A stretch of 64,000 bases of DNA, taken from Crossaster papposus. Lineage: Eukaryota; Echinodermata; Asteroidea; Velatida; Solasteridae. The position numbers and the translations under genes are program-made. A model generated the notes under the pieces. The model was not told where the DNA came from. It was given only the letters and a program-made list of their open reading frames with translations, and did not search any database. Positions 26,386 through 39,531 of the stretch are shown piece by piece (position 1 is the stretch's first letter; every line of letters begins with the position of its first letter). Where the stretch lies: assembly GCA_037893245.1 (NCBI GenBank), contig JBAIAA010000506.1:929001-993000 (forward strand), read 5' to 3'.

Positions 26386-28054
26386 ACAAAACACTTTTCG
26401 GTCTTTTTCACCGTCAGAACGCGAAATGAACTTCCAACACTCCCAAATGGTCTATAGCGCCCAATGAGGCTAAACAACACTTTTCGCGTTTTTTCACCGT
26501 CAGAACGCGAAATGAACTTTCAACACTCCCAAATGGTCTATAGCGCCCATTGAGGCTAAAAAACACTTTTCGGTTTTTTACACAGTCAGATCGCGAAGTA
26601 AACTTCCAACACTCCCAAATGGTCTATAGCGCCCATTGAGCCGAAAAAACACTTTTCGGGTTTTTTCACCGTCAGAACGCGAAATGAACTTCCAACACTC
26701 CCAAATGGTCTATAGCGCCCATTGAGGCTACAAAACACTTTTCGGTCTTTTTCACCGTCAGAATGCAAAATGAACTTCCAACACTCCCAAATGGTCTATA
26801 GCGCCGATTGAGGCTCAACAACACTTTTCGCGTTTTGTCACCGTCAGAACGCGAAATGAACTTTCAACACTCCCAAATGGTCTATAGCGCCCATTGAGGC
26901 TAAAAAACACTTTTCGGTTTGTTTTTTTCACCGTCAGAACGCGAAGTGAACTTCCAAATGGTCTATAGCGCCCCTTGAGCCTAAAACACACTTTTCGGTT
27001 TTTTTCACCGTCAGAACGCGAAATGAAATTTCAACACTCTCAAATGGTCTATAGCGCCCATTGAGGCTAAAAAACACTTTCGTTTTTTTTCACCGTAAGA
27101 ATGCGAAATGAACGTCTAACACTCCCAATTGGTCTATAGCGCCCTTTAAGCCTAAACAACACTTTTCGGGGTTTTTTTACCGTCAGAACGCGAAATAAAA
27201 TTTCAACACTACCAAATGGTCTATAGCGCCTAATAAGCCTAACAAACACTTTTCGGCGCAATTGACCGTCAGAACACGAAATGAACTTCCAACACTCCCA
27301 AATGGTCTATAGCGCCCATTGAGGCTACAAAACACTTTTCGGTTTTTTTCACCGTAAGAATGCGAAATGAACGTCCAACACTCCAAATGGTATATGGTGC
27401 CCATTGAGCCTAAAAAACACTTTTCGTTTTTGTCTCCGTCAGAACGCGAAATGAACTTCCAACACTCCCAAATGATCTATAGCGCCCATTGAGGCTAAAA
27501 AACACTTTTCGGTTTTTGTTCACCGTCAGAACGGGAAGTGAACTTCCAACACTCCCAAGTGGTCTATAGCGCCCATTGAGGCTAACAAACACTTTTCGGT
27601 TTTTGTTCACCGTCAGAACGCGAAGTGAACTTCCAACACTCCCAAATGGTCTATAGCGCCCATTGAGGCTAAAAAACACTTTCGTTTTTTTTCACCGTAA
27701 GAATGCGAAATGAACGTCTAACACTCCCAATTGGTCTATAGCGCCCTTTAAGCCTAAACAACACTTTTCGGGTTTTTGTTACCGTCAGAACGCGAAATAA
27801 AATTTCAACACTACCAAATGGTCTATAGCGCCTAATAAGCCTAACAAACAATTTTCGGCGCAATTGACCGTCAGAACACGAAATGAACTTCCAACACTAC
27901 CAAATGGTATATAGCGCTCATTAAGCCTAAACAACACTTTTCGGTTTTTTTCACCGTCAGAACGCGAAATAAAATTGCAACACTACCAAATGGTCTATAG
28001 CGCCTAATAAGCCTAACAAACACTTTTCGGCGCAATTGACCGTCAGAACACGAA

Positions 28055-28066
28055 ATGAACAAAACG
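28055..28066. other. Sharp junction between satellite A and satellite B
   Basis: The last A monomer is the GGCGCAATTGACCG variant and proceeds normally to CACGAAATGAAC at 28,060. The expected TTCCAACAC is then replaced by AAAACGAGC, and all following sequence is B. No filler or unique bases lie between. A reads GAAATGAAC and a B word reads CAAATGAGC at this point, so the breakpoint may sit in a short AAATGA overlap. Confidence 0.93.
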
Positions 28067-28892
28067 AGCAAAACGAGCAAATGAGAGCAAATGAGAGCAA
28101 ATGAGAGCAAATGAGAGCAAATGAGAGCAAAACGAGCAAATGAGAGCAAATGAGAGCAAATGATAGCAAAACGAGCAAAATGAGCAAATGAGCAAAACGA
28201 GCAAAACGAGCAAAACGAGCAAAACGAGCAAAACGAGCAAAACGAGCAAAACGAGCAAAACGAGCAAAACGAGCAAAACGAGCAAAACCAGCAAAACCAG
28301 CAAAACCAGCAAAACCAGCAAAACCAGCAAATGAGAGCAAATGAGAGCAAATGAGAGCAAATGAGAGCAAACCAGCAAACGAGCAAAACGAGCAAAACGA
28401 GCAAAACGAGCAAAACGAGCAAATGAGAGCAAATGAGAGCAAATGAGAGCAAACGAGCAAACGAGCAAACGAGCAAACGAGCAAAACGAGCAAATGAGAG
28501 CAAATGAGAGCAAATGAGAGCAAATGAGAGCAAACGGGCAAACGAGCAAAACGAGCAAAACGAGCAAAACGAACAAAACGAGCAAAACGAGCAAATTACA
28601 GCAAATGAGAGCAAATGATAGCAAATGAGAGCAAAACGAGCAAAATGAGCAAATGAGCAAATGAGCAAATGAGCAAATGAGAGCAAACGAGCAAATGAGA
28701 GCAAACGAGCAAACGAGCAAAAAGAGCAAAACGAGCAAAACGAGCAAAACGAGCAAAACGAGCAAAACGAGCAAAACGAGCAAAACCAGCAAAACCAGCA
28801 AATGAGAGCAAATGAGAGCAAATGAGAGCAAATGATAGCAAATGAGAGCAAATGAGAGCAAATGAGAGCAAATGAGAGCAAATGAGAGCAAA

Positions 28893-28923
28893 ACGAGCAA
28901 AATGACCAAATGACCAAATCAGC
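28893..28923 (+). repeat. Representative satellite B module delimiter
   Basis: The delimiter is one to three AAATGACC words, or AAATTACC, followed by AAATCAGC. It is nearly always preceded by GCAAAACGAGC and then AAAATGA, and followed by the sentence AAATGAGAGC, AAACGAGC, AAATGAGAGC, AAACGAGC. Forward copies end near 29,453, 29,861, 30,587, 31,131, 31,875, 32,524, 33,125, 33,513, 34,239, 34,898, 35,085, 35,620, 37,164, 37,319, 38,223, 38,550, 39,548, 40,001, 40,426, 40,944, 41,407, 41,860, 42,294, 42,812, 43,274, 43,654, 44,108, 44,238, 44,656, 45,136 and 45,589, and continue at similar spacing to about 61,630. Reverse copies occur in the inverted blocks. It supplies the only recurrent minus-strand stop codon in B. 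Confidence 0.88.
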
Positions 28924-29844
28924 AAATGAGAGCAAACGAGCAAATGAGAGCAAACGAGCAAACGAGCAAAACGAGCAAAACGAGCAAATGAGAGCAAATG
29001 AGAGCAAATGAGAGCAAATGATAGCAAATGAGAGCAAATGAGAGCAAAACGAGCAAAACGAGCAAATGAGAGCAAATGAGAGCAAATGAGCAAACGAGCA
29101 AACGAGCAAACGAGCAAACGAGCAAACAAGCAAAACGAGCAAAACGAGCAAATGAGAGCAAATGAGAGCAAATGAGAGCAAACGAGCAAACGAGCAAACG
29201 AGCAAACGAGCAAACGAGCAAACGAGCAAAACGAGCAAAACGAGCAAAACGAGCAAAATGAGCAAATGAGCAGATGAGCAAATGAGCAAATGAGAGCAAA
29301 CGAGCAAACGAGCAAAACGAGCAAAACGAGCAAAACGAGCAAAACGAGCAAAACGAGCAAAACGAGCAAAACGAGCAAAACGAGCAAATGAGAGCAAATG
29401 ATAGCAAATGAGAGCAAAACGAGCAAAATGAGCAAATTACCAAATCAGCAAATGAGAGCAAACGAGCAAATGAGAGCAAACGAGCAAAACGAGCAAATGA
29501 GAGCAAATGAGAGCAAATGAGAGCAAATGAGAGCAAATGATAGCAAATGAGAGCAAAACGAGCAAAATGAGCAAATGAGCAAATGAGCAAATGAGAGCAA
29601 AACGAGCAAAACGAGCAAATGAGAGCAAATGAGAGCAAATGAGCAAACGAGCAAACGAGCAAACGAGTAAACGAGCAAAACGAGCAAAACGAGCAAATGA
29701 GAGCAAATGAGAGCAAATAAGAGCAAACGAGCAAACGAGCAAACGAGCAAAACGAGCAAAACGAGCAAAACGAGCAAAACGAGCAAAACGAGCAAATGAG
29801 AGCAAATGATAGCAAATGAGAGCAAAACGAGCAAAATGAGCAAA

Positions 29845-32800
29845 TTACCAAATCAGCAAATGAGAGCAAACGAGCAAATGAGAGCAAACGAGCAAAACGA
29901 GCAAATGAGAGCAAATGAGAGCAAATGAGAGCAAATGAGAGCAAATGATAGCAAATGTGAGCAAAACGAGCAAAATGAGCAAATGAGCAAATGAGCAAAT
30001 GAGAGCAAACGAGCAAACGAGCAAAACAAGCAAAACGAGCAAAACGAGCAAAACGAGCAAAACCAGCAAAACCAGCAAAACCAGCAAAACGAGCAAATGA
30101 GAGCAAATGAGAGCAAATGAGAGCAAATGAGCAAACGAGCAAACGAGCAAACGAGCAAACGAGCAAAACGAGCAAAACGAGCAAAACGAGCAAATGAGAG
30201 CAAATGAGAGCAAATGAGAGCAAATGAGAGCAAATGAGAGCAAATGAGAGCAAATGAGAGCAAATGAGAGCAAAACGAGCAAAACGAGCAAAACGAGCAA
30301 AACGAGCAAATGAGAGCAAATGAGAGCAAATGAGAGCAAACAAGCAAATGAGAGCAAACGAGCAAACGAGCAAAAAGAGCAAAACGAGCAAAACGAGCAA
30401 AACGAGCAAAACGAGCAAAACGAGCAAAACGAGCAAAACGAGCAAAACGAGCAAAACGAGCAAATGAGAGCAAATGAGAGCAAATGAGAGCAAATGAGAG
30501 CAAATGAGAGCAAATGAGAGCAAATGAGAGCAAATGAGAGCAAAACGAGCAAAATGACCAAATGACCAAATGACCAAATCAGCAAATGAGAGCAAACGAG
30601 CAAATGAGAGCAAACGAGCAAACGAGCAAAACGAGCAAAACGAGCAAAACGAGCAAATGAGAGCAAATGAGAGCAAATGAGAGCAAATGATAGCAAATGA
30701 GAGCAAAACGAGCAAAACGAGCAAAACGAGCAAATGAGAGCAAATGAGAGCAAATGAGCAAACGAGCAAACGAGCAAACGAGCAAACGAGCAAAACGAGC
30801 AAAACGAGCAAATGATAGCAAATGAGAGCAAATGAGAGCAAATGAGAGCAAATGAGAGCAAATGAGAGCAAACGAGCAAACGAGCAAACGAGCAAACGAG
30901 CACAACGAGCAAATGAGAGCAAATGAGAGCAAATGAGAGCAAATGAGAGCAAAACGAGCAAAATGAGCAAATGAGCAAATGAGCAAATGAGCAAATGAGA
31001 GCAAACGAGCAAATGAGAGCAAACGAGCAAACGAGCAAAACGAGCAAAACGAGCAAAACGAGCAAATGAGAGCAAATGATAGCAAATGAGAGCAAAACGA
31101 GCAAAATGAGCAAATTACCAAATCAGCAAATGAGAGCAAACGAGCAAATGAGAGCAAACGAGCAAAACGAGCAAATGAGAGCAAATGAGAGCAAATGAGA
31201 GCAAATGAGAGCAAATGATAGCAAATGAGAGCAAAACGAGCAAAATGAGCAAATGAGCAAATGAGCAAATGAGAGCAAACGAGCAAACGAGCAAAACAAG
31301 CAAAACGAGCAAAACGAGCAAAACGAGCAAAACCAGCAAAACCAGCAAAACCAGCAAAACGAGCAAATGAGAGCAAATGAGAGCAAATGAGAGCAAATGA
31401 GCAAACGAGCAAACGAGCAAACGAGCAAACGAGCAAAACGAGCAAAACGAGCAAAACGAGCAAATGAGAGCAAATGAGAGCAAATGAGAGCAAATGAGAG
31501 CAAATGAGAGCAAATGAGAGCAAATGAGAGCAAATGAGAGCAAAACGAGCAAAACGAGCAAAACGAGCAAAACGAGCAAATGAGAGCAAATGAGAGCAAA
31601 TGAGAGCAAACAAGCAAATGAGAGCAAACGAGCCAACGAGCAAAAAGAGCAAAACGAGCAAAACGAGCAAAACGAGCAAAACGAGCAAAACGAGCAAAAC
31701 GAGCAAAACGAGCAAAACGAGCAAAACGAGCAAAACGAGCAAAACGAGCAAATGAGAGCAAATGAGAGCAAATGAGAGCAAATGAGAGCAAATGAGAGCA
31801 AATGAGAGCAAATGAGAGCAAATGAGAGCAAAACGAGCAAAATGACCAAATGACCAAATGACCAAATCAGCAAATGAGAGCAAACGAGCAAATGAGAGCA
31901 AACGAGCAAACGAGCAAAACGAGCAAAACGAGCAAAACGAGCAAATGAGAGCAAATGAGAGCAAATGAGAGCAAATGATAGCAAATGAGAGCAAATGAGA
32001 GCAAAACGAGCAAAACGAGCAAATGAGAGCAAATGAGAGCAAATGAGCAAACGAGCAAACGAGCAAACGAGCAAACGAGCAAAACGAGCAAAACGAGCAA
32101 ATGAGAGCAAATGAGAGCAAATGAGAGCAAATGAGAGCAAATGAGAGCAAATGAGAGCAAACGAGCAAACGAGCAAACGAGCAAACGAGCACAACGAGCA
32201 AATGAGAGCAAATGAGAGCAAATGAGAGCAAATGAGAGCAAAACGAGCAAAATGAGCAAATGAGCAAATGAGCAAATGAGCAAATGAGAGCAAACGAGCA
32301 AATGAGAGCAAACGAGCAAACGAGCAAAAAGAGCAAAACGAGCAAAACGAGCAAAACGAGCAAAACGAGCAAAACGAGCAAAACGAGCAAAACCAGCAAA
32401 ACCAGCAAATGAGAGCAAATGAGAGCAAATGAGAGCAAATGAGAGCAAATGAGAGCAAATGAGAGCAAATGAGAGCAAATGAGAGCAAAACGAGCAAAAT
32501 GACCAAATGACCAAATCAGCAAATGAGAGCAAACGAGCAAATGAGAGCAAACGAGCAAACGAGCAAAACGAGCAAAACGAGCAAAACGAGCAAATGAGAG
32601 CAAATGAGAGCAAATGAGAGCAAATGATAGCAAATGAGAGCAAATGAGAGCAAAACGAGCAAAACGAGCAAATGAGAGCAAATGAGAGCAAATGAGCAAA
32701 CGAGCAAACGAGCAAACGAGCAAACGAGCAAACGAGCAAAACGAGCAAAACGAGCAAATGAGAGCAAATGAGAGCAAATGAGAGCAAACGAGCAAACGAG

Positions 32801-34230
32801 AAAACGAGCAAACGAGCAAACGAGCAAACGGGCAAAACGAGCAAAAAGAGCAAAACGAGCAAAATGAGCAAATGAGCAAATGAGCAAATGAGCAAATGAG
32901 AGCAAACGAGCAAACGAGCAAAACGAGCAAAACGAGCAAAACGAGCAAAACGAGCAAAACGAGCAAAACGAGCAAAACGAGCAAATGAGAGCAAATGATA
33001 GCAAATGAGAGCAAAACGAGCAAAACGAGCAAAACGAGCAAAACGAGCAAAACGAGCAAATGAGAGCAAATGATAGCAAATGAGAGCAAAACGAGCAAAA
33101 TGAGCAAATTACCAAATCAGCAAATGAGAGCAAACGAGCAAATGAGAGCAAACGAGCAAAACGAGCAAATGAGAGCAAATGAGAGCAAATGATAGCAAAT
33201 GAGAGCAAAACGAGCAAAATGAGCAAATGAGCAAATGAGCAAATGAGAGCAAAACGAGCAAAACGAGCAAATGAGAGCAAATGAGAGCAAATGAGCAAAC
33301 GAGCAAACGAGCAAACGAGCAAACGAGCAAAACGAGCAAAACGAGCAAATGAGAGCAAATGAGAGCAAATAAGAGCAAACGAGCAAACGAGCAAACGAGC
33401 AAAACGAGCAAAACGAGCAAAACGAGCAAAACGAGCAAAACGAGCAAATGAGAGCAAATGATAGCAAATGAGAGCAAAACGAGCAAAATGAGCAAATTAC
33501 CAAATCAGCAAATGAGAGCAAACGAGCAAATGAGAGCAAACGAGCAAAACGAGCAAATGAGAGCAAATGAGAGCAAATGAGAGCAAATGAGAGCAAATGA
33601 TAGCAAATGAGAGCAAAACGAGCAAAATGAGCAAATGAGCAAATGAGCAAATGAGAGCAAACGAGCAAACGAGCAAAACAAGCAAAACGAGCAAAACGAG
33701 CAAAACGAGCAAAACGAGCAAAACCAGCAAAACCAGCAAAACCAGCAAAACGAGCAAATGAGAGCAAATGAGAGCAAATGAGAGCAAATGAGCAAACGAG
33801 CAAACGAGCAAACGAGCAAACGAGCAAAACGAGCAAAACGAGCAAAACGAGCAAATGAGAGCAAATGAGAGCAAATGAGAGCAAATGAGAGCAAATGAGA
33901 GCAAATGAGAGCAAATGAGAGCAAATGAGAGCAAAACGAGCAAAACGAGCAAAACGAGCAAATGAGAGCAAATGAGAGCAAATGAGAGCAAACAAGCAAA
34001 TGAGAGCAAACGAGCAAACGAGCAAAAAGAGCAAAACGAGCAAAACGAGCAAAACGAGCAAAACGAGCAAAACGAGCAAAACGAGCAAAACGAGCAAAAC
34101 GAGCAAAACGAGCAAATGAGAGCAAATGAGAGCAAATGAGAGCAAATGAGAGCAAATGAGAGCAAATGAGAGCAAATGAGAGCAAATGAGAGCAAAACGA
34201 GCAAAATGACCAAATGACCAAATGACCAAA
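29845..34230 (+). repeat. Satellite B HOR copies with 1.27-kb and 3,652-bp offsets
   Basis: Modules starting after delimiters at about 29,853, 31,123 and 33,505 share the same word sentence, including GCAAAACAAGC, then three GCAAAACCA words, a long GCAAATGAGA run and a triple AAATGACC delimiter. Copies one and three match over both landmarks (29,853/33,505 and 30,579/34,231, both 3,652 apart) even though their GCAAAACGA run lengths differ by compensating single words. Copy one has a private base change, AAATGTGAGC at about 29,955. Confidence 0.8.
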
Positions 34231-35611
34231 TCAGCAAATGAGAGCAAACGAGCAAATGAGAGCAAACGAGCAAACGAGCAAAACGAGCAAAACGAGCAAA
34301 ACGAGCAAATGAGAGCAAATGAGAGCAAATGAGAGCAAATGATAGCAAATGAGAGCAAATGAGAGCAAAACGAGCAAAACGAGCAAATGAGAGCAAATGA
34401 GAGCAAATGAGCAAACGAGCAAACGAGCAAACGAGCAAACGAGCAAAACGAGCAAAACGAGCAAATGAGAGCAAATGAGAGCAAATGAGAGCAAATGAGA
34501 GCAAATGAGAGCAAATGAGAGCAAACGAGCAAACGAGCAAACGAGCAAACGAGCACAACGAGCAAATGAGAGCAAATGAGAGCAAATGAGAGCAAATGAG
34601 AGCAAAACGAGCAAAATGAGCAAATGAGCAAATGAGCAAATGAGCAAATGAGAGCAAACGAGCAAATGAGAGCAAACGAGCAAACGAGCAAAAAGAGCAA
34701 AACGAGCAAAACGAGCAAAACGAGCAAAACGAGCAAAACGAGCAAAACCAGCAAAACCAGCAAAACCAGCAAATGAGAGCAAATGAGAGCAAATGAGAGC
34801 AAATGAGAGCAAATGAGAGCAAATGAGAGCAAATGAGAGCAAATGAGAGCAAATGAGAGCAAAACGAGCAAAATGACCAAATGACCAAATCAGCAAATGA
34901 GAGCAAACGAGCAAAACGAGCAAAACGAGCAAAACCAGCAAAACCAGCAAAACCAGCAAATGAGAGCAAATGAGAGCAAATGAGAGCAAATGAGAGCAAA
35001 TGAGAGCAAATGAGAGCAAATGAGAGCAAATGAGAGCAAATGAGAGCAAAACGAGCAAAATGACCAAATGACCAAATCAGCAAATGAGAGCAAACGAGCA
35101 AATGAGAGCAAACGAGCAAACGAGCAAAACGAGCAAAACGAGCAAAACGAGCAAATGAGAGCAAATGAGAGCAAATGAGAGCAAATGATAGCAAATGAGA
35201 GCAAATGAGAGCAAAACGAGCAAAACGAGCAAATGAGAGCAAATGAGAGCAAATGAGCAAACGAGCAAACGAGCAAACGAGCAAACGAGCAAACGAGCAA
35301 AACGAGCAAAACGAGCAAATGAGAGCAAATGAGAGCAAATGAGAGCAAACGAGCAAACGAGAAAACGAGCAAACGAGCAAACGAGCAAACGAGCAAAACG
35401 AGCAAAACGAGCAAAACGAGCAAAATGAGCAAATGAGCAAATGAGCAAATGAGCAAATGAGAGCAAACGAGCAAACGAGCAAAACGAGCAAAACGAGCAA
35501 AACGAGCAAAACGAGCAAAACGAGCAAAACGAGCAAAACGAGCAAAACGAGCAAATGAGAGCAAATGATAGCAAATGAGAGCAAAACGAGCAAAATGAGC
35601 AAATTACCAAA

Positions 35612-38220
35612 TCAGCAAATGAGAGCAAACGAGCAAATGAGAGCAAACGAGCAAAACGAGCAAAACGAGCAAAACGAGCAAATGAGAGCAAATGAGAGCA
35701 AATGAGAGCAAATGAGAGCAAATGAGAGCAAATGAGAGCAAAACGAGCAAAACGAGCAAATGAGAGCAAATGAGAGCAAATGAGCAAACGAGCAAACGAG
35801 CAAACGAGCAAACGAGCAAACGAGCAAAACAGCAAAACGAGCAAATGAGAGCAAATGATAGCAAATGAGAGCAAAACGAGCAAAATGAGCAAATGACCAA
35901 ATGAGAGCAAACGAGCAAATGAGAGCAAACGAGCAAAACGAGCAAAACGAGCAAAACGAGCATATGAGAGCAAATGAGAGCAAATGAGAGCAAATGAGAG
36001 CAAATGAGCAAACGAGCAAACGAGCAAAACGAGCAAAACGAGCAAATGAGAGCAAATGATAGCAAATGAGAGCAAAACGAGCAAAATGAGCAAATGACCA
36101 AATGAGAGCAAACGAGCAAATGAGAGCAAACGAGCAAAACGAGCAAAACGAGCAAAACGAGCAAATGAGAGCAAATGAGAGCAAATGAGAGCAAATGAGA
36201 GCAAATGATAGCAAATGAGAGCAAAACGAGCAAAATGAGCAAATGAGCAAATGAGCAAATGAGAGCAAACGAGCAAATGAGAGCAAACGAGCAAAACAAG
36301 CAAAACGAGCAAAACGAGCAAAACGAGCAAATGAGAGCAAATGAGAGCAAACGAGCAAAACGAGCAAAACGAGCAAAACGAGCAAAACGAGCAAAACGAA
36401 CAAAACGAGCAAAACGAGAAAATGAGAGCAAATGAGAGCAAACAAGCAAATGAGAGCAAACGAGCAAACGAGCAAAAAGAGCAAAACGAGCAAAACGAGC
36501 AAAACGAGCAAAACGAGCAAAACGAGCAAAACGAGCAAAACGAGCAAAACGAGCAAAACGAGCAAAACGAGCAAATGAGAGCAAATGAGAGCAAATGAGA
36601 GCAAATGATAGCAAATGAGAGCAAATGAGAGCAAAACGAGCAAAACGAGCAAATGAGAGCAAATGAGAGCAAATGAGCAAACGAGCAAACGAGCAAACGA
36701 GCAAACGAGCAAAACGAGCAAAACGAGCAAATGAGGGCAAATGAGAGCAAATGAGAGCAAATGAGAGCAAATGAGAGCAAATGAGAGCAAACGAGCAAAC
36801 GAGCAAACGAGCAAACGAGCAAAACGAGCAAATGAGAGCAAATGAGAGCAAATGAGAGCAAATGAGAGCAAAACGAGCAAAATGAGCAAATGAGCAAATG
36901 AGCAAATGAGCAAATGAGAGCAAACGAGCAAATGAGAGCAAACGAGCAAACGAGCAAAAAGAGCAAAACGAGCAAAACGAGCAAAACGAGCAAAACGAGC
37001 AAAACGAGCAAAACGAGCAAAACCAGCAAAACCAGCAAATGAGAGCAAATGAGAGCAAATGAGAGCAAATGAGAGCAAATGAGAGCAAATGAGAGCAAAT
37101 GAGAGCAAATGAGAGCAAATGAGAGCAAAACGAGCAAAATGACCAAATGACCAAATCAGCAAATGAGAGCAAACGAGCAAATGAGAGCAAACGAGCAAAC
37201 GAGCAAAACGAGCAAAACGAGCAAAACGAGCAAATGAGAGCAAATGAGAGCAAATGAGAGCAAATGAGAGCAAATGAGAGCAAAACGAGCAAAATGACCA
37301 AATGACCAAATCAGCAAATGAGAGCAAACGAGCAAATGAGAGCAAACGAGCAAACGAGCAAAACGAGCAAAACGAGCAAAACGAGCAAATGAGAGCAAAT
37401 GAGAGCAAATGAGAGCAAATGATAGCAAATGAGAGCAAATGAGAGCAAAACGAGCAAAACGAGCAAATGAGAGCAAATGAGAGCAAATGAGCAAACGAGC
37501 AAACGAGCAAACGAGCAAACGAGCAAACGAGCAAAACGAGCAAAACGAGCAAATGAGAGCAAATGAGAGCAAATGAGAGCAAACGAGCAAACGAGCAAAC
37601 GAGCAAACGAGCAAACGAGCAAACGAGCAAAACGAGCAAAACGAGCAAAATGAGCAAATGAGCAAATGAGCAAATGAGCAAATGAGAGCAAACGAGCAAA
37701 CGAGCAAACGAGCAAAACGAGCAAAACGAGCAAAACGAGCAAAACGAGCAAAACGAGCAAAACGAGCAAAACGAGCAAATGAGAGCAAATGATAGCAAAT
37801 GAGAGCAAAACGAGCAAAATGAGCAAATGACCAAATCAGCAAATGAGAGCAAACGAGCAAATGAGAGCAAACGAGCAAAACGAGCAAAACGAGCAAAACG
37901 ATCAAATGAGAGCAAATGAGAGCAAATGAGAGCAAATGAGAGCAAATGAGAGCAAATGAGAGCAAATGAGAGCAAAATAAGCAAATGAGCAAATGAGCAA
38001 ATGAGAGCAAACGAGCAAACGAGCAAAACAAGCAAAACGAGCAAAACGAGCAAAACGAGCAAAACGAGCAAAACGAGCAAAACGAGCAAAACCAGCAAAA
38101 CCAGCAAATGAGAGCAAATGAGAGCAAATGAGAGCAAATGAGAGCAAATGAGAGCAAATGAGAGCAAATGAGAGCAAATGAGAGCAAAACGAGCAAAATG
38201 ACCAAATGACCAAATCAGCA
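35612..38220 (+). repeat. Rearranged satellite B modules, including the donor-like module for the inversion
   Basis: The stretch contains truncated modules around 35,830-36,120 with a non-standard delimiter (AAATGACC followed directly by AAATGAGAGC) and private words AAAACGAAC (about 36,395) and CATATGAG (about 35,961). Near 37,899-37,903 the word AAAACGATC replaces AAAACGAGC. The same change, in reverse orientation, marks the inverted blocks at 46,658 and 50,685. This makes the module at roughly 37,460-38,280 the closest forward relative of those blocks in the window. Confidence 0.75.
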
Positions 38221-39531
38221 AATGAGAGCAAACGAGCAAATGAGAGCAAACGAGCAAACGAGCAAAACGAGCAAAACGAGCAAAACCAGCAAAACCAGCA
38301 AAACCAGCAAAACGAGCAAATGAGAGCAAATGAGAGCAAATGAGAGCAAATGAGCAAACGAGCAAACGAGCAAACGAGCAAACGAGCAAAACGAGCAAAA
38401 CGAGCAAAACGAGCAAATGAGAGCAAATGAGAGCAAATGAGAGCAAATGAGAGCAAATGAGAGCAAATGAGAGCAAATGAGAGCAAATGAGAGCAAATGA
38501 GAGCAAAACGAGCAAAATGACCAAATGACCAAATGACCAAATCAGCAAATGAGAGCAAACGAGCAAATGAGAGCAAACGAGCAAACGAGCAAAACGAGCA
38601 AAACGAGCAAAACGAGCAAATGAGAGCAAATGAGAGCAAATGAGAGCAAATGATAGCAAATGAGAGCAAATGAGAGCAAAACGAGCAAAACGAGCAAATG
38701 AGAGCAAATGAGAGCAAATGAGCAAACGAGCAAACGAGCAAACGAGCAAACGAGCAAAACGAGCAAAACGAGCAAATGAGAGCAAATGAGAGCAAATGAG
38801 AGCAAATGAGAGCAAATGAGAGCAAATGAGAGCAAACGAGCAAACGAGCAAACGAGCAAACGAGCAAAACGAGCAAATGAGAGCAAATGAGAGCAAATGA
38901 GAGCAAATGAGAGCAAAACGAGCAAAATGAGCAAATGAGCAAATGAGCAAATGAGCAAATGAGAGCAAACGAGCAAATGAGAGCAAACGAGCAAACGAGC
39001 AAAAAGAGCAAAACGAGCAAAACGAGCAAAACGAGCAAAACGAGCAAAACGAGCAAACGAGCAAACGAGCAAAACGAGCAAAACGAGCAAAACGAGCAAA
39101 TGAGAGCAAATGAGAGCAAATGAGAGCAAATGATAGCAAATGAGAGCAAATGAGAGCAAAACGAGCAAAACGAGCAAATGAGAGCAAATGAGAGCAAATG
39201 AGCAAACGAGCAAACGAGCAAACGAGCAAACGAGCAAACGAGCAAAACGAGCAAAACGAGCAAATGAGAGCAAATGAGAGCAAATGAGAGCAAACGAGCA
39301 AACGAGCAAACGAGCAAACGAGCAAACGAGCAAACGAGCAAAACGAGCAAAACGAGCAAAACGAGCAAATGAGCAAATGAGCAAATGAGAGCAAACGAGC
39401 AAACGAGCAAAACGAGCAAAACGAGCAAAACGAGCAAAACGAGCAAAACGAGCAAAACGAGCAAAACGAGCAAAACGAGCAAATGAGAGCAAATGATAGC
39501 AAATGAGAGCAAAACGAGCAAAATGAGCAAA

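Larger units (their letters stand above)
1..28060 (+). repeat. Satellite A array, 86-87 bp monomer, ~320 copies
   Basis: Head-to-tail array in one orientation. Spacings of the GGTCTATAG landmark at 5, 92, 178, 265, 352, 438 and 524 are 86 or 87 bp. In order the monomer has a box TGGTCTATAGCGCCCATTGA, then a box like GGCTAAAAAACACTTTTCGG, then an oligo-T tract of about 5-12 T, then CACCGTCAGAACGCGAAATG, and last AACTTCCAACACTCCCAAA. A hand count on the consensus gives about 43% GC and five CpGs. Recurrent variants include a GGCGCAATTGACCG version of the T-tract region, CCTAATAAGCC in place of CCCATTGAGGC, TGGTGTATGGCGCCC, and TTTTTGTCTCCGTCAG. I see no foreign insertion and no gene anywhere in this stretch. 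The family is not one I recognise. Confidence 0.97.

Noticed and set aside
1..28060. CENP-B box in satellite A
   Set aside because: The minus strand reads TTCGCGTTCTGACGGTG, which resembles the TTCG and CGGG halves of a CENP-B box, but the spacing is eight rather than seven bases, the central A is displaced and the last G is missing.
1..28060. Plant-type telomere heptamer (CCTAAAC in monomers with GCCTAAACAACAC)
   Set aside because: It is a single occurrence per monomer variant, never tandem, and arises from the GCCTAAAAAACAC box by an A to C change.
1..28060. Oligo-T tracts as RNA polymerase III terminators or rho-independent terminators
   Set aside because: They are part of every satellite A monomer. 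No A/B-box promoter, tRNA-like fold or GC-rich hairpin precedes them.
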